In this document: positions 7,861-15,188 of the stretch, piece by piece
How the letters are laid out: each line of letters starts with the position of its first letter
Numbering within the stretch: position 1 is the stretch's first letter
From: JAMCRM01 sp041685075
Lineage (GTDB): Bacteria; Acidobacteriota; Terriglobia; Bryobacterales; Bryobacteraceae
Direction: 5' to 3'
Length of the DNA stretch: 18,404 bases
Assembly: GCA_041685075.1 (NCBI GenBank)
Contig: JAWLGN010000091.1
Coordinates: 1-18,404, forward strand
Made by a program: the position numbers and the translations under genes
The notes under the pieces: generated by a model
Database searches by the model: none
Seen by the model: the letters and a program-made list of their open reading frames with translations, nothing else
Told to the model about the DNA's origin: nothing

Positions 7861-9177
7861 GTGGACAGACCCCCGGTTCTGCTGGTAGCGTACCTGTATC
7901 CGCCTTACAACTACGCCGGCGCCGCTCGGCCCCATCGTTTCGCGAAGTACTTGGAGCGTATGGGTCATCGTGTCGTGGTGCTATCCGCCGGCACAGGCAA
8001 CCGGCCGGAGGTGACGGGCAATGTCCACCGTGTCCGAGGCGAGTTTGAATTCACTCCCAGAAAGGACCGCCGGGCCTTATTGGAAACGGCCGCGCAGCGG
8101 CTGTTCTTTCCTTCCGATCCCGGGTCCACCTGGGCGGTTCGCGCCATGCTCCACGGCGCGCGGATCCTGCGGGACCTGCCGCGTCCGATCATCCTCACGA
8201 CCACGCCGCCGGGGATGTCGCCCCAGGCGGCGGTGTGGCTTGCAAGGCGGTCCGGTGCAGTCTGGATAGCCGATTTCCGGGATCCGTTTGTAGGATTCCG
8301 GAAATCCCGGCGCAACCGCTGGCTCGATCCGCGGATCGAGCGGGCGATTTTTCATCATGCCGGCGCAGTGATCGCTAACACGGAAGGAGCGGCCGAGATC
8401 TGGCGGGCACGTTACCCAGAAATGGGCGAGCGCATCCACACGATCTGGAACGGCTTCGATCCGGAGGACGCACCGGGGCCGGAGTCGCTGCCCGCGCGCG
8501 ATTACGCAGTGCTGACGCACGTCGGAGAGGTCTACGGGCGGCGCGATCCGGGACTGGTGCTGGGCTCCGCGGAGCGGCTCATCCGCTCCGGCAGACTGGA
8601 TCCAGCGCGGCTAAGGATCAACTTCACCGGCGTTCTCGAAAGAAGCGCCCTGCAAGACCCCGCGCCGTTTGACAGGCTCCAGGCGATGGGCTGCGTGACG
8701 GTGACTCCCCGAGTGGATCAGGCGGAAGCACGTCGAGTGATGTCGACCGCCGATTACCTCTTATTGCTGGATCTCTTCACGGAGTTGCCGCCGGTACAGG
8801 TTCCAAGCAAGACCTTCGAATATGTTTGTATTGGCCGCCCCATTTTGGCCTCTGCGCGCCGTAATTCTGCGTTGATTGATGTCCTGAATAAGAGTGGAAT
8901 TCCGCATGTCGTTCTGCATGACGACGACAGCCCGGCGGCGCTGGACGCCAAGCTGCTTCGGTTTCTCTCGCTGCCGACAAATCCCGTCCCCATGTCGCGG
9001 GAATTCCGGGAGACCTTCGACGGATCGTGCCAGGCCGGAATGCTGGCCGGACTGATCGAGAGCCTCGCGCGAGGCGTGGGAGCCCCGGCCGACGCGGCAG
9101 GAGACCGGGGAGACCGGAGGAGGCGTTCCGCCGGGAGGCAGGGCGCCATGGCCGGATTGAAAAGTTTTCGGCGATAG
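7861..9177 (+). CDS. GT4-type glycosyltransferase (438 aa, GTG start)
   Basis: The GTG at 7861 is preferred: AGGA lies 8 bp upstream and the family N-terminus follows immediately (VLLVAYLYPPYNYAGAARPH, the glycine-rich acceptor-side loop of WbuB-like GT4 enzymes). Other landmarks are TTTPPGMSPQAA and WIADFRDPFV (about 113-143), IANTEGAAEIW and IWNGFDPED (about 171-204), and in the C-terminal domain VPSKTFEYVCIGRPILAS, which replaces the common E-x7-E loop region. It should transfer a sugar from a nucleotide donor onto a lipid-linked glycan in the cytoplasm; the specificity is unknown. The last 30 or so residues are low-complexity and rich in Gly, Arg and Asp, encoded in part by a duplicated 9-bp unit. 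This tail may be a recent extension. The methyltransferase gene begins 19 bp downstream, consistent with one operon. Confidence 0.9.
   Translation: MDRPPVLLVAYLYPPYNYAGAARPHRFAKYLERMGHRVVVLSAGTGNRPEVTGNVHRVRGEFEFTPRKDRRALLETAAQRLFFPSDPGSTWAVRAMLHGARILRDLPRPIILTTTPPGMSPQAAVWLARRSGAVWIADFRDPFVGFRKSRRNRWLDPRIERAIFHHAGAVIANTEGAAEIWRARYPEMGERIHTIWNGFDPEDAPGPESLPARDYAVLTHVGEVYGRRDPGLVLGSAERLIRSGRLDPARLRINFTGVLERSALQDPAPFDRLQAMGCVTVTPRVDQAEARRVMSTADYLLLLDLFTELPPVQVPSKTFEYVCIGRPILASARRNSALIDVLNKSGIPHVVLHDDDSPAALDAKLLRFLSLPTNPVPMSREFRETFDGSCQAGMLAGLIESLARGVGAPADAAGDRGDRRRRSAGRQGAMAGLKSFRR
9100..9117 (+). repeat. Perfect 9-bp tandem duplication in the tail of the glycosyltransferase gene
   Basis: GGAGACCGG occurs twice back to back and is followed by a related GGAGG. 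It encodes Gly-Asp-Arg twice in the low-complexity C-terminal tail of the glycosyltransferase. It probably arose by slippage and may vary between strains. Confidence 0.8.
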
Positions 9178-9196
9178 TACGGGAGGCGCGGCATCT

Positions 9197-10063
9197 ATGC
9201 TGAAATCCGGACCGAGCAGTGCCGATTTGCCGGGACGTGAGGCGCTCCGGGTGGCGGACCTGCTGCGCATGGTCCCGCGGGGCAGATCTTCCCTGCTCGA
9301 CGTCGGCGCGCAGGATGGCAGGTTGACGAAACTTCTAACCCGCCACTTCAAAACGGTTACGGCCTTGGATTTAGAGCGGCCGTCTTTCGAGCATCCCGGC
9401 GTGACCACAATGGCCGGCAACGCTACCCGATTGCCGTTTGCCGACGGCTCCTTCGACTGCGTGGTCTGCACGGAAGTACTGGAGCACATACGGGATGTCC
9501 AAGCGGCGGCGCGTGAATTGGTACGGGTAGCCAGATACGAAATATTGGTTGGCGTTCCCTACCGGCAGGATCTGCGTTGTGGGCGGGCGATGTGCAACAA
9601 GTGCGGAAACGCCATGCCTCCGTGGGGCCATCTGCACTCGTTCGATGAACGCACCCTTGCGGCTCTCTTTCCAGAGTGCAAGGTGGCCGAACGCTCGTTT
9701 GTGGGCACCAACAAGGAAAGGACCACCGCCGTCGCCGCCTGGTTGATGGACCTGGGCGGCAATCCCTGGGGGGTCTACGATCAAAAAGAGCCCTGCCCAT
9801 ACTGTGGCGCGCGGCTGGAGCGGCCCGGGCGCGGTCCGTTTTGGAGACGGTGCTGTTCGGCCGTGGCCGCCCGGATGAATGCGGTGCAAGCCAGGATAAC
9901 CAAGGAACGGCCCACTTGGATTCACGTATTATTGATCAAGCTCCACGCTGAAGAGGCCGCCGCGCCGGCCTTCATAAGCGGCGCGGGTGCCCGTTGCATC
10001 ACGGCCGGTCTACCGATGCGGTCTTCCGCTGCAGGCCTGCAAAAGAACGCAGCAGGCGGATGA
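9197..10063 (+). CDS. Class I SAM-dependent methyltransferase with two CxxC pairs (288 aa)
   Basis: Motif I is LLDVGAQDGRL (33-43). The acidic ribose-binding position lies in ALDLE (56-60). A post-motif LPFADGSFDCVVC and CTEVLEHIRD (about 79-100) complete the Methyltransf_11-like fold. After the core, residues 128-148 (CGRAMCNKCGNAMPPWGHLH) and 200-203 (CPYC) give two CxxC pairs that could form a zinc site. The GHLHSFDE segment is seen in methyltransferases of polysaccharide loci. It probably methylates a sugar or nucleotide-sugar, possibly as a chain-capping step; the substrate is inferred from context only. The ATG at 9197 is 19 bp after the glycosyltransferase stop. The last 65 bp overlap the 3' end of the oppositely directed flippase gene, and the final 30 or so residues look unconserved (Ala/Gly-rich), so the natural C-terminus may be an extension by loss of an earlier stop. 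Confidence 0.87.
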   Translation: MLKSGPSSADLPGREALRVADLLRMVPRGRSSLLDVGAQDGRLTKLLTRHFKTVTALDLERPSFEHPGVTTMAGNATRLPFADGSFDCVVCTEVLEHIRDVQAAARELVRVARYEILVGVPYRQDLRCGRAMCNKCGNAMPPWGHLHSFDERTLAALFPECKVAERSFVGTNKERTTAVAAWLMDLGGNPWGVYDQKEPCPYCGARLERPGRGPFWRRCCSAVAARMNAVQARITKERPTWIHVLLIKLHAEEAAAPAFISGAGARCITAGLPMRSSAAGLQKNAAGG

Positions 10064-11477
10064 CCGTCAGTACGGTGGAACGATCAAAGACCCACACCAG
10101 GCCGGAATACACGGCAGCGCCGGAAAGCACGAGCAGGCCCGCGCGCGGGAGGTCGGTGAGCCAGGGCCGCACCCACCAACGGAGGAGCGCGGTGGCCGCA
10201 TACATGGCGGCACCGGCACATGCGGGGACGGCGACGACGCGCAGCAGGTCCGAAGACCGGTAGTTCATAACACGGAGTAGGTTCCGTAAATTCCAGACAA
10301 GCACGCAGGGGTAAGCCGTCAGCCAGGCCGCACACAGGCCGGCCATCCCATACGAGCGGCAACCCACATAGAACGCCGCAGGCATCACAACGGCGGCGGC
10401 CATGGTATTCCGAAAGTCGACGTCGGCGCGGCCGAAACTACGGACGGCCACCGACATGAAGTTCGACAGGAGCCGGAACGGCATAACCAGGGCGAGTATG
10501 GCGAGCGGAAGCACGGCCGCGCTCCAACGCGGCCCGATGGCGACGGCAATCAGTTCCGGCGCGGTACACGAGACACCCCAGAAAACCGGAAAGGCCCCCA
10601 TCGCCAGCGCGCTGAGAGACCGCAGCAGGCTGCGCCGGACCGCCTCGGGATCTTCCTGCAGACGAGCGAAAGCAGCGAAGGCCACCTGGGAAACGATCTG
10701 GCTGAAACGCGTGAGCGGAATCGAGGCGATCTGATTGCCGATGGCGTAGGCTCCCAGCAGGTGCTTGCCGAGCAACCTGCCTGCAACCAGCGCATCGGCC
10801 TGCGACCAGAAGAGCCAGAGCAGCGCCGCGCCGGTGATGTTGGCGCCGAAGGTGACCATGGTTTTGGCCGAGTCCAGCGAAAACAGCGGCCGTTTCCAGA
10901 AAGGACATGCGAGATTCAGGGCCACTACCTGGACAAGCACGCTCGTGAGGCTGCCAACGACCAGCGCCCATACTCCTTTCCCCGCCGCAGCCATCGTCAA
11001 AGTGACCAGGGCGTTGGCGACCATACCGCCTAACTGAATCTGCGAAAGCACCCGAAAATTCAGCCTGCGTTGCAGCAGACCGCGCGGAATGGTTGTCCAT
11101 ACGCTCATCAGGAACTGCAGCGAGAAGGCGCGAACGACGGCGGTGAGGCGCGGCTCGGCGTAGAACCGGGAGATGAGAGGCGCGCCGCAGAGCAACACCA
11201 GCGCCATCCCGAGATTCAGCAGGAGCGCCAGGCCAAATGTCTGCCGAAGCTTGCGTTCATCGATGTCGGGCGCCTGAGTAATGGCGGTGCTCATGCCCAT
11301 TTCGGCCAGCACCACCAGGAATTCCAGGAAAACGGTGGTCATGGCCATCAAGCCATAGTCGGCGGGGGTGAGCAGCCGCATTACCAGGAGCGTGATGCTC
11401 CAGATAACGACCTGCCCGGTAAGGCGGACGGCGGCGTTCCAGCGCAATGCAATCGTGGCTTGCGAAGCGATATCCAT
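9999..11477 (-). CDS. Wzx/MOP-type polysaccharide flippase (492 aa)
   Basis: This is a hydrophobic protein with about 12-14 predicted membrane spans. It shows signatures of the lipopolysaccharide/O-antigen flippase branch of the MOP superfamily: an N-terminal helix with ALRWNAAVRLTGQVV, RLLTPADYGLMAMTTVF, GMSTAITQ, then GRLLGKHLLGAYAIGNQIA in the second half. Its job would be to flip undecaprenyl-linked repeat units to the periplasmic face. The frame is open to an ATG at 11552, but the family N-terminus begins at MDIASQ. I therefore place the start at 11477; the extra 25 residues upstream look like non-coding Arg/Pro-rich sequence. No strong ribosome-binding site precedes 11477, which leaves some doubt. 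Its 3' end overlaps the plus-strand methyltransferase gene by 65 bp. The gap upstream holds the 21-bp tandem repeat. Confidence 0.88.
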   Translation of the reverse strand: MDIASQATIALRWNAAVRLTGQVVIWSITLLVMRLLTPADYGLMAMTTVFLEFLVVLAEMGMSTAITQAPDIDERKLRQTFGLALLLNLGMALVLLCGAPLISRFYAEPRLTAVVRAFSLQFLMSVWTTIPRGLLQRRLNFRVLSQIQLGGMVANALVTLTMAAAGKGVWALVVGSLTSVLVQVVALNLACPFWKRPLFSLDSAKTMVTFGANITGAALLWLFWSQADALVAGRLLGKHLLGAYAIGNQIASIPLTRFSQIVSQVAFAAFARLQEDPEAVRRSLLRSLSALAMGAFPVFWGVSCTAPELIAVAIGPRWSAAVLPLAILALVMPFRLLSNFMSVAVRSFGRADVDFRNTMAAAVVMPAAFYVGCRSYGMAGLCAAWLTAYPCVLVWNLRNLLRVMNYRSSDLLRVVAVPACAGAAMYAATALLRWWVRPWLTDLPRAGLLVLSGAAVYSGLVWVFDRSTVLTVIRLLRSFAGLQRKTASVDRP

Positions 11478-11547
11478 GTCTGCAGTGACGAGACTCCGGT
11501 GCCTGGCAGCGGAAGGACGAGCGCGAACGGCGCAGAAAGGAAACCAT

Positions 11548-11553
11548 ATCATA
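11548..11553 (-). promoter_or_regulatory. Possible -10 element (TATGAT) upstream of the flippase gene
   Basis: On the minus strand TATGAT matches five of six bases of the sigma70 -10 consensus and lies about 70 bp upstream of the chosen flippase start. The expected -35 position falls in the first unit of the 21-bp repeat and has no good TTGACA match. If real, transcription would begin inside the upstream open frame and exclude the ATG at 11552. This is an inference from one hexamer. Confidence 0.3.
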
Positions 11554-11558
11554 CTGGC

Positions 11559-11642
11559 GGCGGAAGCGAAGCGTCCGGAGGCGGGACCGAAGCGTTCGGA
11601 GGCGGGACTGAAGCGTCCGGAGGCGGAAGCGAGGCGAACTTT
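11559..11642. repeat. 21-bp tandem repeat, four units, intergenic
   Basis: Units run 11559-11579, 11580-11600, 11601-11621 and a diverged fourth at 11622-11642. The shared plus-strand core is GGCGGGA[C/A][C/T]GAAGCGTCCGGA, with small substitutions between units and a TCCGGA palindrome in units 1 and 3. The period equals two turns of B-DNA, so any bound protein would sit on one face. The array fills much of the 252-bp gap (11478-11729) between the flippase and a methyltransferase, both on the minus strand, and ends just upstream of a possible -10 element. It can be read as Pro/Ser or Gly/Ser heptads in several frames because 21 is a multiple of three, but no frame has a convincing start or ribosome-binding site. 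I see no other gene in this gap. Confidence 0.85.
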
Positions 11643-11729
11643 CGGCCGCGCCGCGGAATGCGGGCCAGCGGATCTGAAATTGCTATGGCGGGGGTAATCG
11701 GCCTTGACAGGCGCGACTCAGCGTCACCC

Positions 11730-12428
11730 TTACGACCCGGAAGAACTCCTGCCGGGGACTGGCCGGATGGGCGTTGCGGGCCTGGAAGCGGCGCTTCCGG
11801 CCGGCACGGCGGATACCACGGCGCGCGCCGTGACGATGAACTGCCGCGTTCGCGACACGGCGACTTCTCCAAACCCGCTCCGCTCGAGCGCACGCCGGAT
11901 TCCACGCTCCGTTTGAAACGATTCGTACTTTCCCAGAAGCCCAAACTGCCGCTGGAAAAAGTGGAGGCAAAGGCCGTTGAGCAGCACGTATAGAAACCAG
12001 ATTTTCCCCTTGTAGCCGGCGCGCCGCGCCTGCCGCAGCGGAATGGCGAGCGGATGCAGGGCCAACCATACCGATCCGTTCGGTTTCAACACGCGGCGCA
12101 TCTCGCTCAGACAGGCGAGGATGTTCATGTAAGGCAAGGACACGCGCGCAACGACCATGTCGAACTGGCCCGCCATAAAAGGCAGCGCTGTCCCGTCCGA
12201 ATGGACGAACCGCACGTGGCTGGTCAGGGATTGGCCCAGCCTGAGCGCGCCGAAGTTTATATCGACGCCGAACGACATCCGATCCGGATAGGCTGCTATG
12301 AGGGTCTGGCCGGCGCCGCAGCCGACGTCCAGCACCCTGGCCGCGGGCGGCAGCGGCGGCGGGAGACTATGATTCGGATCGGCCGGGTCTGAGGCCACTC
12401 TCAATTCCGCAAGGTGATAGTCGCTCAT
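11730..12428 (-). CDS. Class I SAM-dependent methyltransferase (232 aa)
   Basis: The start at 12428 gives MSDYHLAELRVASDP and has GGAG about 10 bp upstream. The frame is open a further 79 codons, but that part is Pro/Ser/Arg-rich and lacks conservation features. Motif I is RVLDVGCGAGQTL (31-43), then the acidic loop FGVDINFGAL (53-62), SDGTALPFMAGQFDMVV (77-93) and the post-core RRVLKPNGSVWLALHP (111-126). This is a Methyltransf_11/UbiE-like fold with a hydrophobic C-terminal helix region (KIWFLYVLLNGLCLHFF), which may seat it against the membrane or a lipid-linked substrate. Next to a Wzx-like flippase and glycosyltransferases, a role in glycan methylation is plausible but not shown. The last 25 residues are Ala/Pro/Ser-rich and probably disordered. 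A 252-bp gap with the 21-bp array separates it from the flippase gene downstream. Confidence 0.87.
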   Translation of the reverse strand: MSDYHLAELRVASDPADPNHSLPPPLPPAARVLDVGCGAGQTLIAAYPDRMSFGVDINFGALRLGQSLTSHVRFVHSDGTALPFMAGQFDMVVARVSLPYMNILACLSEMRRVLKPNGSVWLALHPLAIPLRQARRAGYKGKIWFLYVLLNGLCLHFFQRQFGLLGKYESFQTERGIRRALERSGFGEVAVSRTRQFIVTARAVVSAVPAGSAASRPATPIRPVPGRSSSGS

Positions 12429-12635
12429 TGACAGGAACTCCGTATCCGCCGGATTGGGGCGGGTCCGCGGATGGCGTGCCATGCTTCGAGGGAGGCGTAC
12501 CGACGGTGAATCGAGGCGGCCGGCAAGCACCGCCGTTTCAGGTGGTGATGCAACGGGACGCGCGCCAAAGGTCGCCGCCTCCGGTGTCGATGGTGATGAG
12601 GAATCCCGGTTCCATGCAGGCAGACGCGATAGATC

Positions 12636-12665
12636 ATCATAACTGCATATCACGTACATTGGCAC
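12636..12665 (-). promoter_or_regulatory. Possible promoter for the minus-strand methyltransferase
   Basis: On the minus strand GTGCCA (12665-12660) is followed after 18 bp by TATGAT (12641-12636), a reasonable sigma70-like pair. Transcription would start near 12629 and give a leader of about 200 nt before the ATG at 12428. It overlaps the -35 of the divergent deacetylase promoter. Inference from hexamer matches only. Confidence 0.3.
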
Positions 12666-12686
12666 TGCGGGTCACAAATCTATAGA
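12659..12686 (+). promoter_or_regulatory. Possible promoter for the deacetylase gene
   Basis: TTGGCA (12659-12664), a 16-bp spacer and TATAGA (12681-12686; or TAGAAT at 12683-12688 with 18-bp spacing) form the best sigma70-like pair in the window. It sits in a locally A+T-rich patch. The predicted start of transcription lies within about 5 bases of the GTG at 12698, so the message would be almost leaderless; no Shine-Dalgarno sequence is visible before that GTG. Confidence 0.45.
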
Positions 12687-12697
12687 ATAACGGTTCA

Positions 12698-13738
12698 GTG
12701 CTGAGAAGGTTCAAGCTCGGGCTGCTGCGGCTGGCCAGCAGCACGGGCATTACGGCCCTGCTGCGCGACTCGGAATGGCGCCGGCGGCGTTTACTGATTC
12801 TGGCCTATCATGGCATCTCGCTGGAGGACGAGCATCGTTGGCTGCCGTCCCTCTACATGTCGCAAGAGGTATTCCGGCGGCGGATGCAAACTCTTCGGGA
12901 CAACGGCGTAGAGGTGCTGCCGCTCGATGAAGGGGTGGACCGCCTGTACGCCGGCACATTGCCCCCGAAGAGCGCCGTTCTAACGTTCGACGACGGTTTT
13001 CACGATTTCTACCGTATGGCCTATCCGGTGTTGCGCGAATTCGGGTATCCCGCGACGGTTTACCAAGCGACCCTGTACAGCGAACTCGAACGTCCCCCCT
13101 TCGGCCCCATGTGTTCGTACCTGCTCTGGAAGCGCAGGGGAGGCAAGCTGGATTGGCCGGAAGTGGCGGGGCCGCAAGTGGACCTGGACGAAAGGGGACG
13201 CACGGGCGCGTGGAAGCGGATTCTCCGGCACGCCGACGCGGCCGCCATGAGCCCGATAGAGCGGGACGGATTGCTGGCGGAGTTGGCGGAGCGGCTGGGG
13301 ATCGATTACCAGGCGCTCTGCGCCCGCCGGCTGCTTCACCTGATGACACCCGGCGAGATCCGGGAGCTGGCCGCGGCGGGCATCGACTTCCAACTCCACA
13401 CGCACCCGCACCTGGTGTCGCGAGAACGCGAATCGTTCCGGAACTATGTTCTGATGAACCAGCGCCGGATCCAGGCGCTCGGCAACGGCAAAGGGCGCTG
13501 GCACTTCTGCTATCCCAGCGGCATCTGCCATCCCGAACTGGCGGCATGGCTGAGGGAAATGAACATCCACTCGGCGGTAACCTGTGAGACGGCATTGGCC
13601 ACGGCGCGAAGCGACCGCATGTTTCTGCCGCGAGTTTTGGACGGCAGCCATCTGGCCGAATGCGAGTTTGTAAGTTGGGTGAGCGGGACTGCCGCCCTGC
13701 TGCCGCGCCGCCACGGCAGCCAGCGGTCCGAATGCTAG
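12698..13738 (+). CDS. Polysaccharide deacetylase, CE4/NodB family (346 aa, GTG start)
   Basis: Starting at the GTG gives MLRRFKLGLLRLASSTG, a basic then hydrophobic N-terminus that may anchor the protein weakly; there is no clear cleavage site. LILAYHGI (33-40) is followed by the metal-site motif TFDDG (96-100) and the H[S/T]xxH motif as HTHPH (234-238), with CYPSG (271-275) as the third NodB element. These residues are those expected for a metal-dependent N- or O-deacetylase. The insert between motifs 1 and 2 (about 130-215) is charged and helical, longer than in minimal NodB proteins. The enzyme probably removes acetyl groups from the polysaccharide made by this locus. It lacks a ribosome-binding site, and the upstream promoter-like pair suggests a near-leaderless transcript. 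The outer-membrane barrel gene follows 58 bp later, so both may share a transcript. Confidence 0.9.
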   Translation: MLRRFKLGLLRLASSTGITALLRDSEWRRRRLLILAYHGISLEDEHRWLPSLYMSQEVFRRRMQTLRDNGVEVLPLDEGVDRLYAGTLPPKSAVLTFDDGFHDFYRMAYPVLREFGYPATVYQATLYSELERPPFGPMCSYLLWKRRGGKLDWPEVAGPQVDLDERGRTGAWKRILRHADAAAMSPIERDGLLAELAERLGIDYQALCARRLLHLMTPGEIRELAAAGIDFQLHTHPHLVSRERESFRNYVLMNQRRIQALGNGKGRWHFCYPSGICHPELAAWLREMNIHSAVTCETALATARSDRMFLPRVLDGSHLAECEFVSWVSGTAALLPRRHGSQRSEC

Positions 13739-13745
13739 TGGGACA

Positions 13746-13761
13746 GGCGGTCCGTACCGCC
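13746..13761 (+). other. Inverted repeat (6-bp stem, 4-base loop) between deacetylase and barrel genes
   Basis: GGCGGT, a CCGT loop and ACCGCC form a perfect hairpin 7 bases after the deacetylase stop. It is not followed directly by a T run (the nearest short T run is about 15 bases on), so it is a poor intrinsic terminator. It could stabilise or partly separate the two messages. Confidence 0.4.
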
Positions 13762-13796
13762 GCTCACCCGACGGTTTTCGTAGAGGAAGATCTCCT

Positions 13797-15167
13797 GTGA
13801 AACACACCCTAAGGGCACCCAGCCCGCCGCCACGGTTCGGGACTTACATGAAGATATTCGGGGCCGTCATTCCGATAGCTATCCTGGGCTCGACGCCTGC
13901 GGCGGCGCAGCCGGAGTCGTACAGCGGTCCGGCGGTTCTCAGCCGGGGCGGGGATAGCGACATGCCGGCGTCGCCCATCGCGTTCCGGCCTTTCGTCAAC
14001 GCCTCAGCGCTGTACACCGGCGGGCTGGCGAGCGGGACGGTGGGCCCGGACGGCAGGCTCTCACACCGGAACACCTACGGTGTGGAGGCGGCCGCGGGGG
14101 TCTACGGATTTCACACCTGGAAGCACACTATCGTGGGATTGAACTACCGCGGCGACTACCGCCAGTACAGCCGGGGAACGACGTTCGACACAACCAACCA
14201 CCTGCTTTCCTTCGGCGTCAGTCACGAGGTGAATCGCAAGCTGACGGTCAGCCTGCGGCAGGGGGCGGGGTCGTTCAGCCAGAATTACGGGTACTTGGGG
14301 TCGTTCGGTTTCTTCGACCCGACTTTCGCCCAGATTCCGCGCGACGAGATGTTCGATACCCGCACCCACTATTTCACCACCATGGCGGACGCGACATACG
14401 TCAGGAGTCCGCGGCTCTCCTTCAACGTGGGAGGGACGGGCTTCACGGTGCGGCGCGAGACGAAAGCACTGTATGGTGTCACCGGCGCTTCGGCGCGGGT
14501 GGATACGGCCTACCGGCTGACGCGGAGCACCACTATCGGGGGCGACTATTTCTTCAGCCATTTCTCCTTTACGAAGAGCTTCGGGGACGCCAACCTGCAC
14601 TCGGTGGGATTCAACTACTCGGTCCAGTTTTCCAGGCTCTGGCAGCTTGCGCTCCGGGGCGGGCTGGTGAGGGTGGAGACGCTCTCGCTGGGGCGCGTGG
14701 AGGTGGATCCCGTGATTGCCGCCATCACCGGCCAACGCCAGGCGCTGCGGGCATTTCACGAGGTACGGATCCAACCCGCGGCCGCGGCACAGCTTTCGCG
14801 CCGTTTTCGTAATGCCTCGGCAAGCATCAACGGCCAGTACGGCGCCTCGCCGGGCAATGGCATCTACCTGACCTCGCGGCAGGCCACCGTATTCGGGCAG
14901 TATTCCTACACCGGACTGCGCAAGTGGAGCCTGGCGGCACTGGTGGGATTTTCCGATCTGCAGAGCATCGGCCAGGACATCAGCCGGTACCGCTCCGTGA
15001 CCGCGGGCGGGAGCGTCACCCGGGCGCTGGGGAGGCAGAACTTCTTCGCAACCGCCCGGTGGGACGCCCGCAGAATCACAGCCGGGCAGTCATTCGGCCG
15101 GACGTACTACACGGCCTCGGTGGGGGTGGCTTACAGTCCGGGCGACATTCCGCTGCGCCTCTGGTAA
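13797..15167 (+). CDS. Outer-membrane beta-barrel protein (456 aa)
   Basis: The GTG at 13797 has a strong GAGGAAG 7 bp upstream, so I use it. An ATG at 13848 (MKIFGAVIPIAILGSTPAAA) would give a more standard signal peptide but has a poorer ribosome-binding site. Either way the protein is exported, with cleavage probably after AAAQ. From about residue 60 onward the sequence alternates hydrophobic and polar residues in strands with Gly/Asn/Asp turns (YGVEAAAGVYGF, TIVGLNYRGDYRQYS, LSFNVGGTGFTVRRE, TTIGGDYFFSHFSF, SVGFNYSVQFS, ASVGVAYSPG) and ends in an aromatic Trp (PLRLW), as outer-membrane barrels do. The family is not recognised with certainty; it resembles barrels annotated in exopolysaccharide loci. 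Export of the polymer through the outer membrane, or anchoring it there, is an inference from the deacetylase next door. It converges with wecB, 21 bp apart. Confidence 0.85.
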   Translation: MKHTLRAPSPPPRFGTYMKIFGAVIPIAILGSTPAAAQPESYSGPAVLSRGGDSDMPASPIAFRPFVNASALYTGGLASGTVGPDGRLSHRNTYGVEAAAGVYGFHTWKHTIVGLNYRGDYRQYSRGTTFDTTNHLLSFGVSHEVNRKLTVSLRQGAGSFSQNYGYLGSFGFFDPTFAQIPRDEMFDTRTHYFTTMADATYVRSPRLSFNVGGTGFTVRRETKALYGVTGASARVDTAYRLTRSTTIGGDYFFSHFSFTKSFGDANLHSVGFNYSVQFSRLWQLALRGGLVRVETLSLGRVEVDPVIAAITGQRQALRAFHEVRIQPAAAAQLSRRFRNASASINGQYGASPGNGIYLTSRQATVFGQYSYTGLRKWSLAALVGFSDLQSIGQDISRYRSVTAGGSVTRALGRQNFFATARWDARRITAGQSFGRTYYTASVGVAYSPGDIPLRLW

Positions 15168-15188
15168 CCTCAGGCCGGCACCTCCCGG

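Noticed and set aside
11549..11944. 131-codon minus frame containing Pro-rich heptads (PPPDASVPPPNAS)
   Set aside because: The heptads simply translate the 21-bp DNA repeat. The frame overlaps the conserved methyltransferase gene on the same strand and lacks a credible start.
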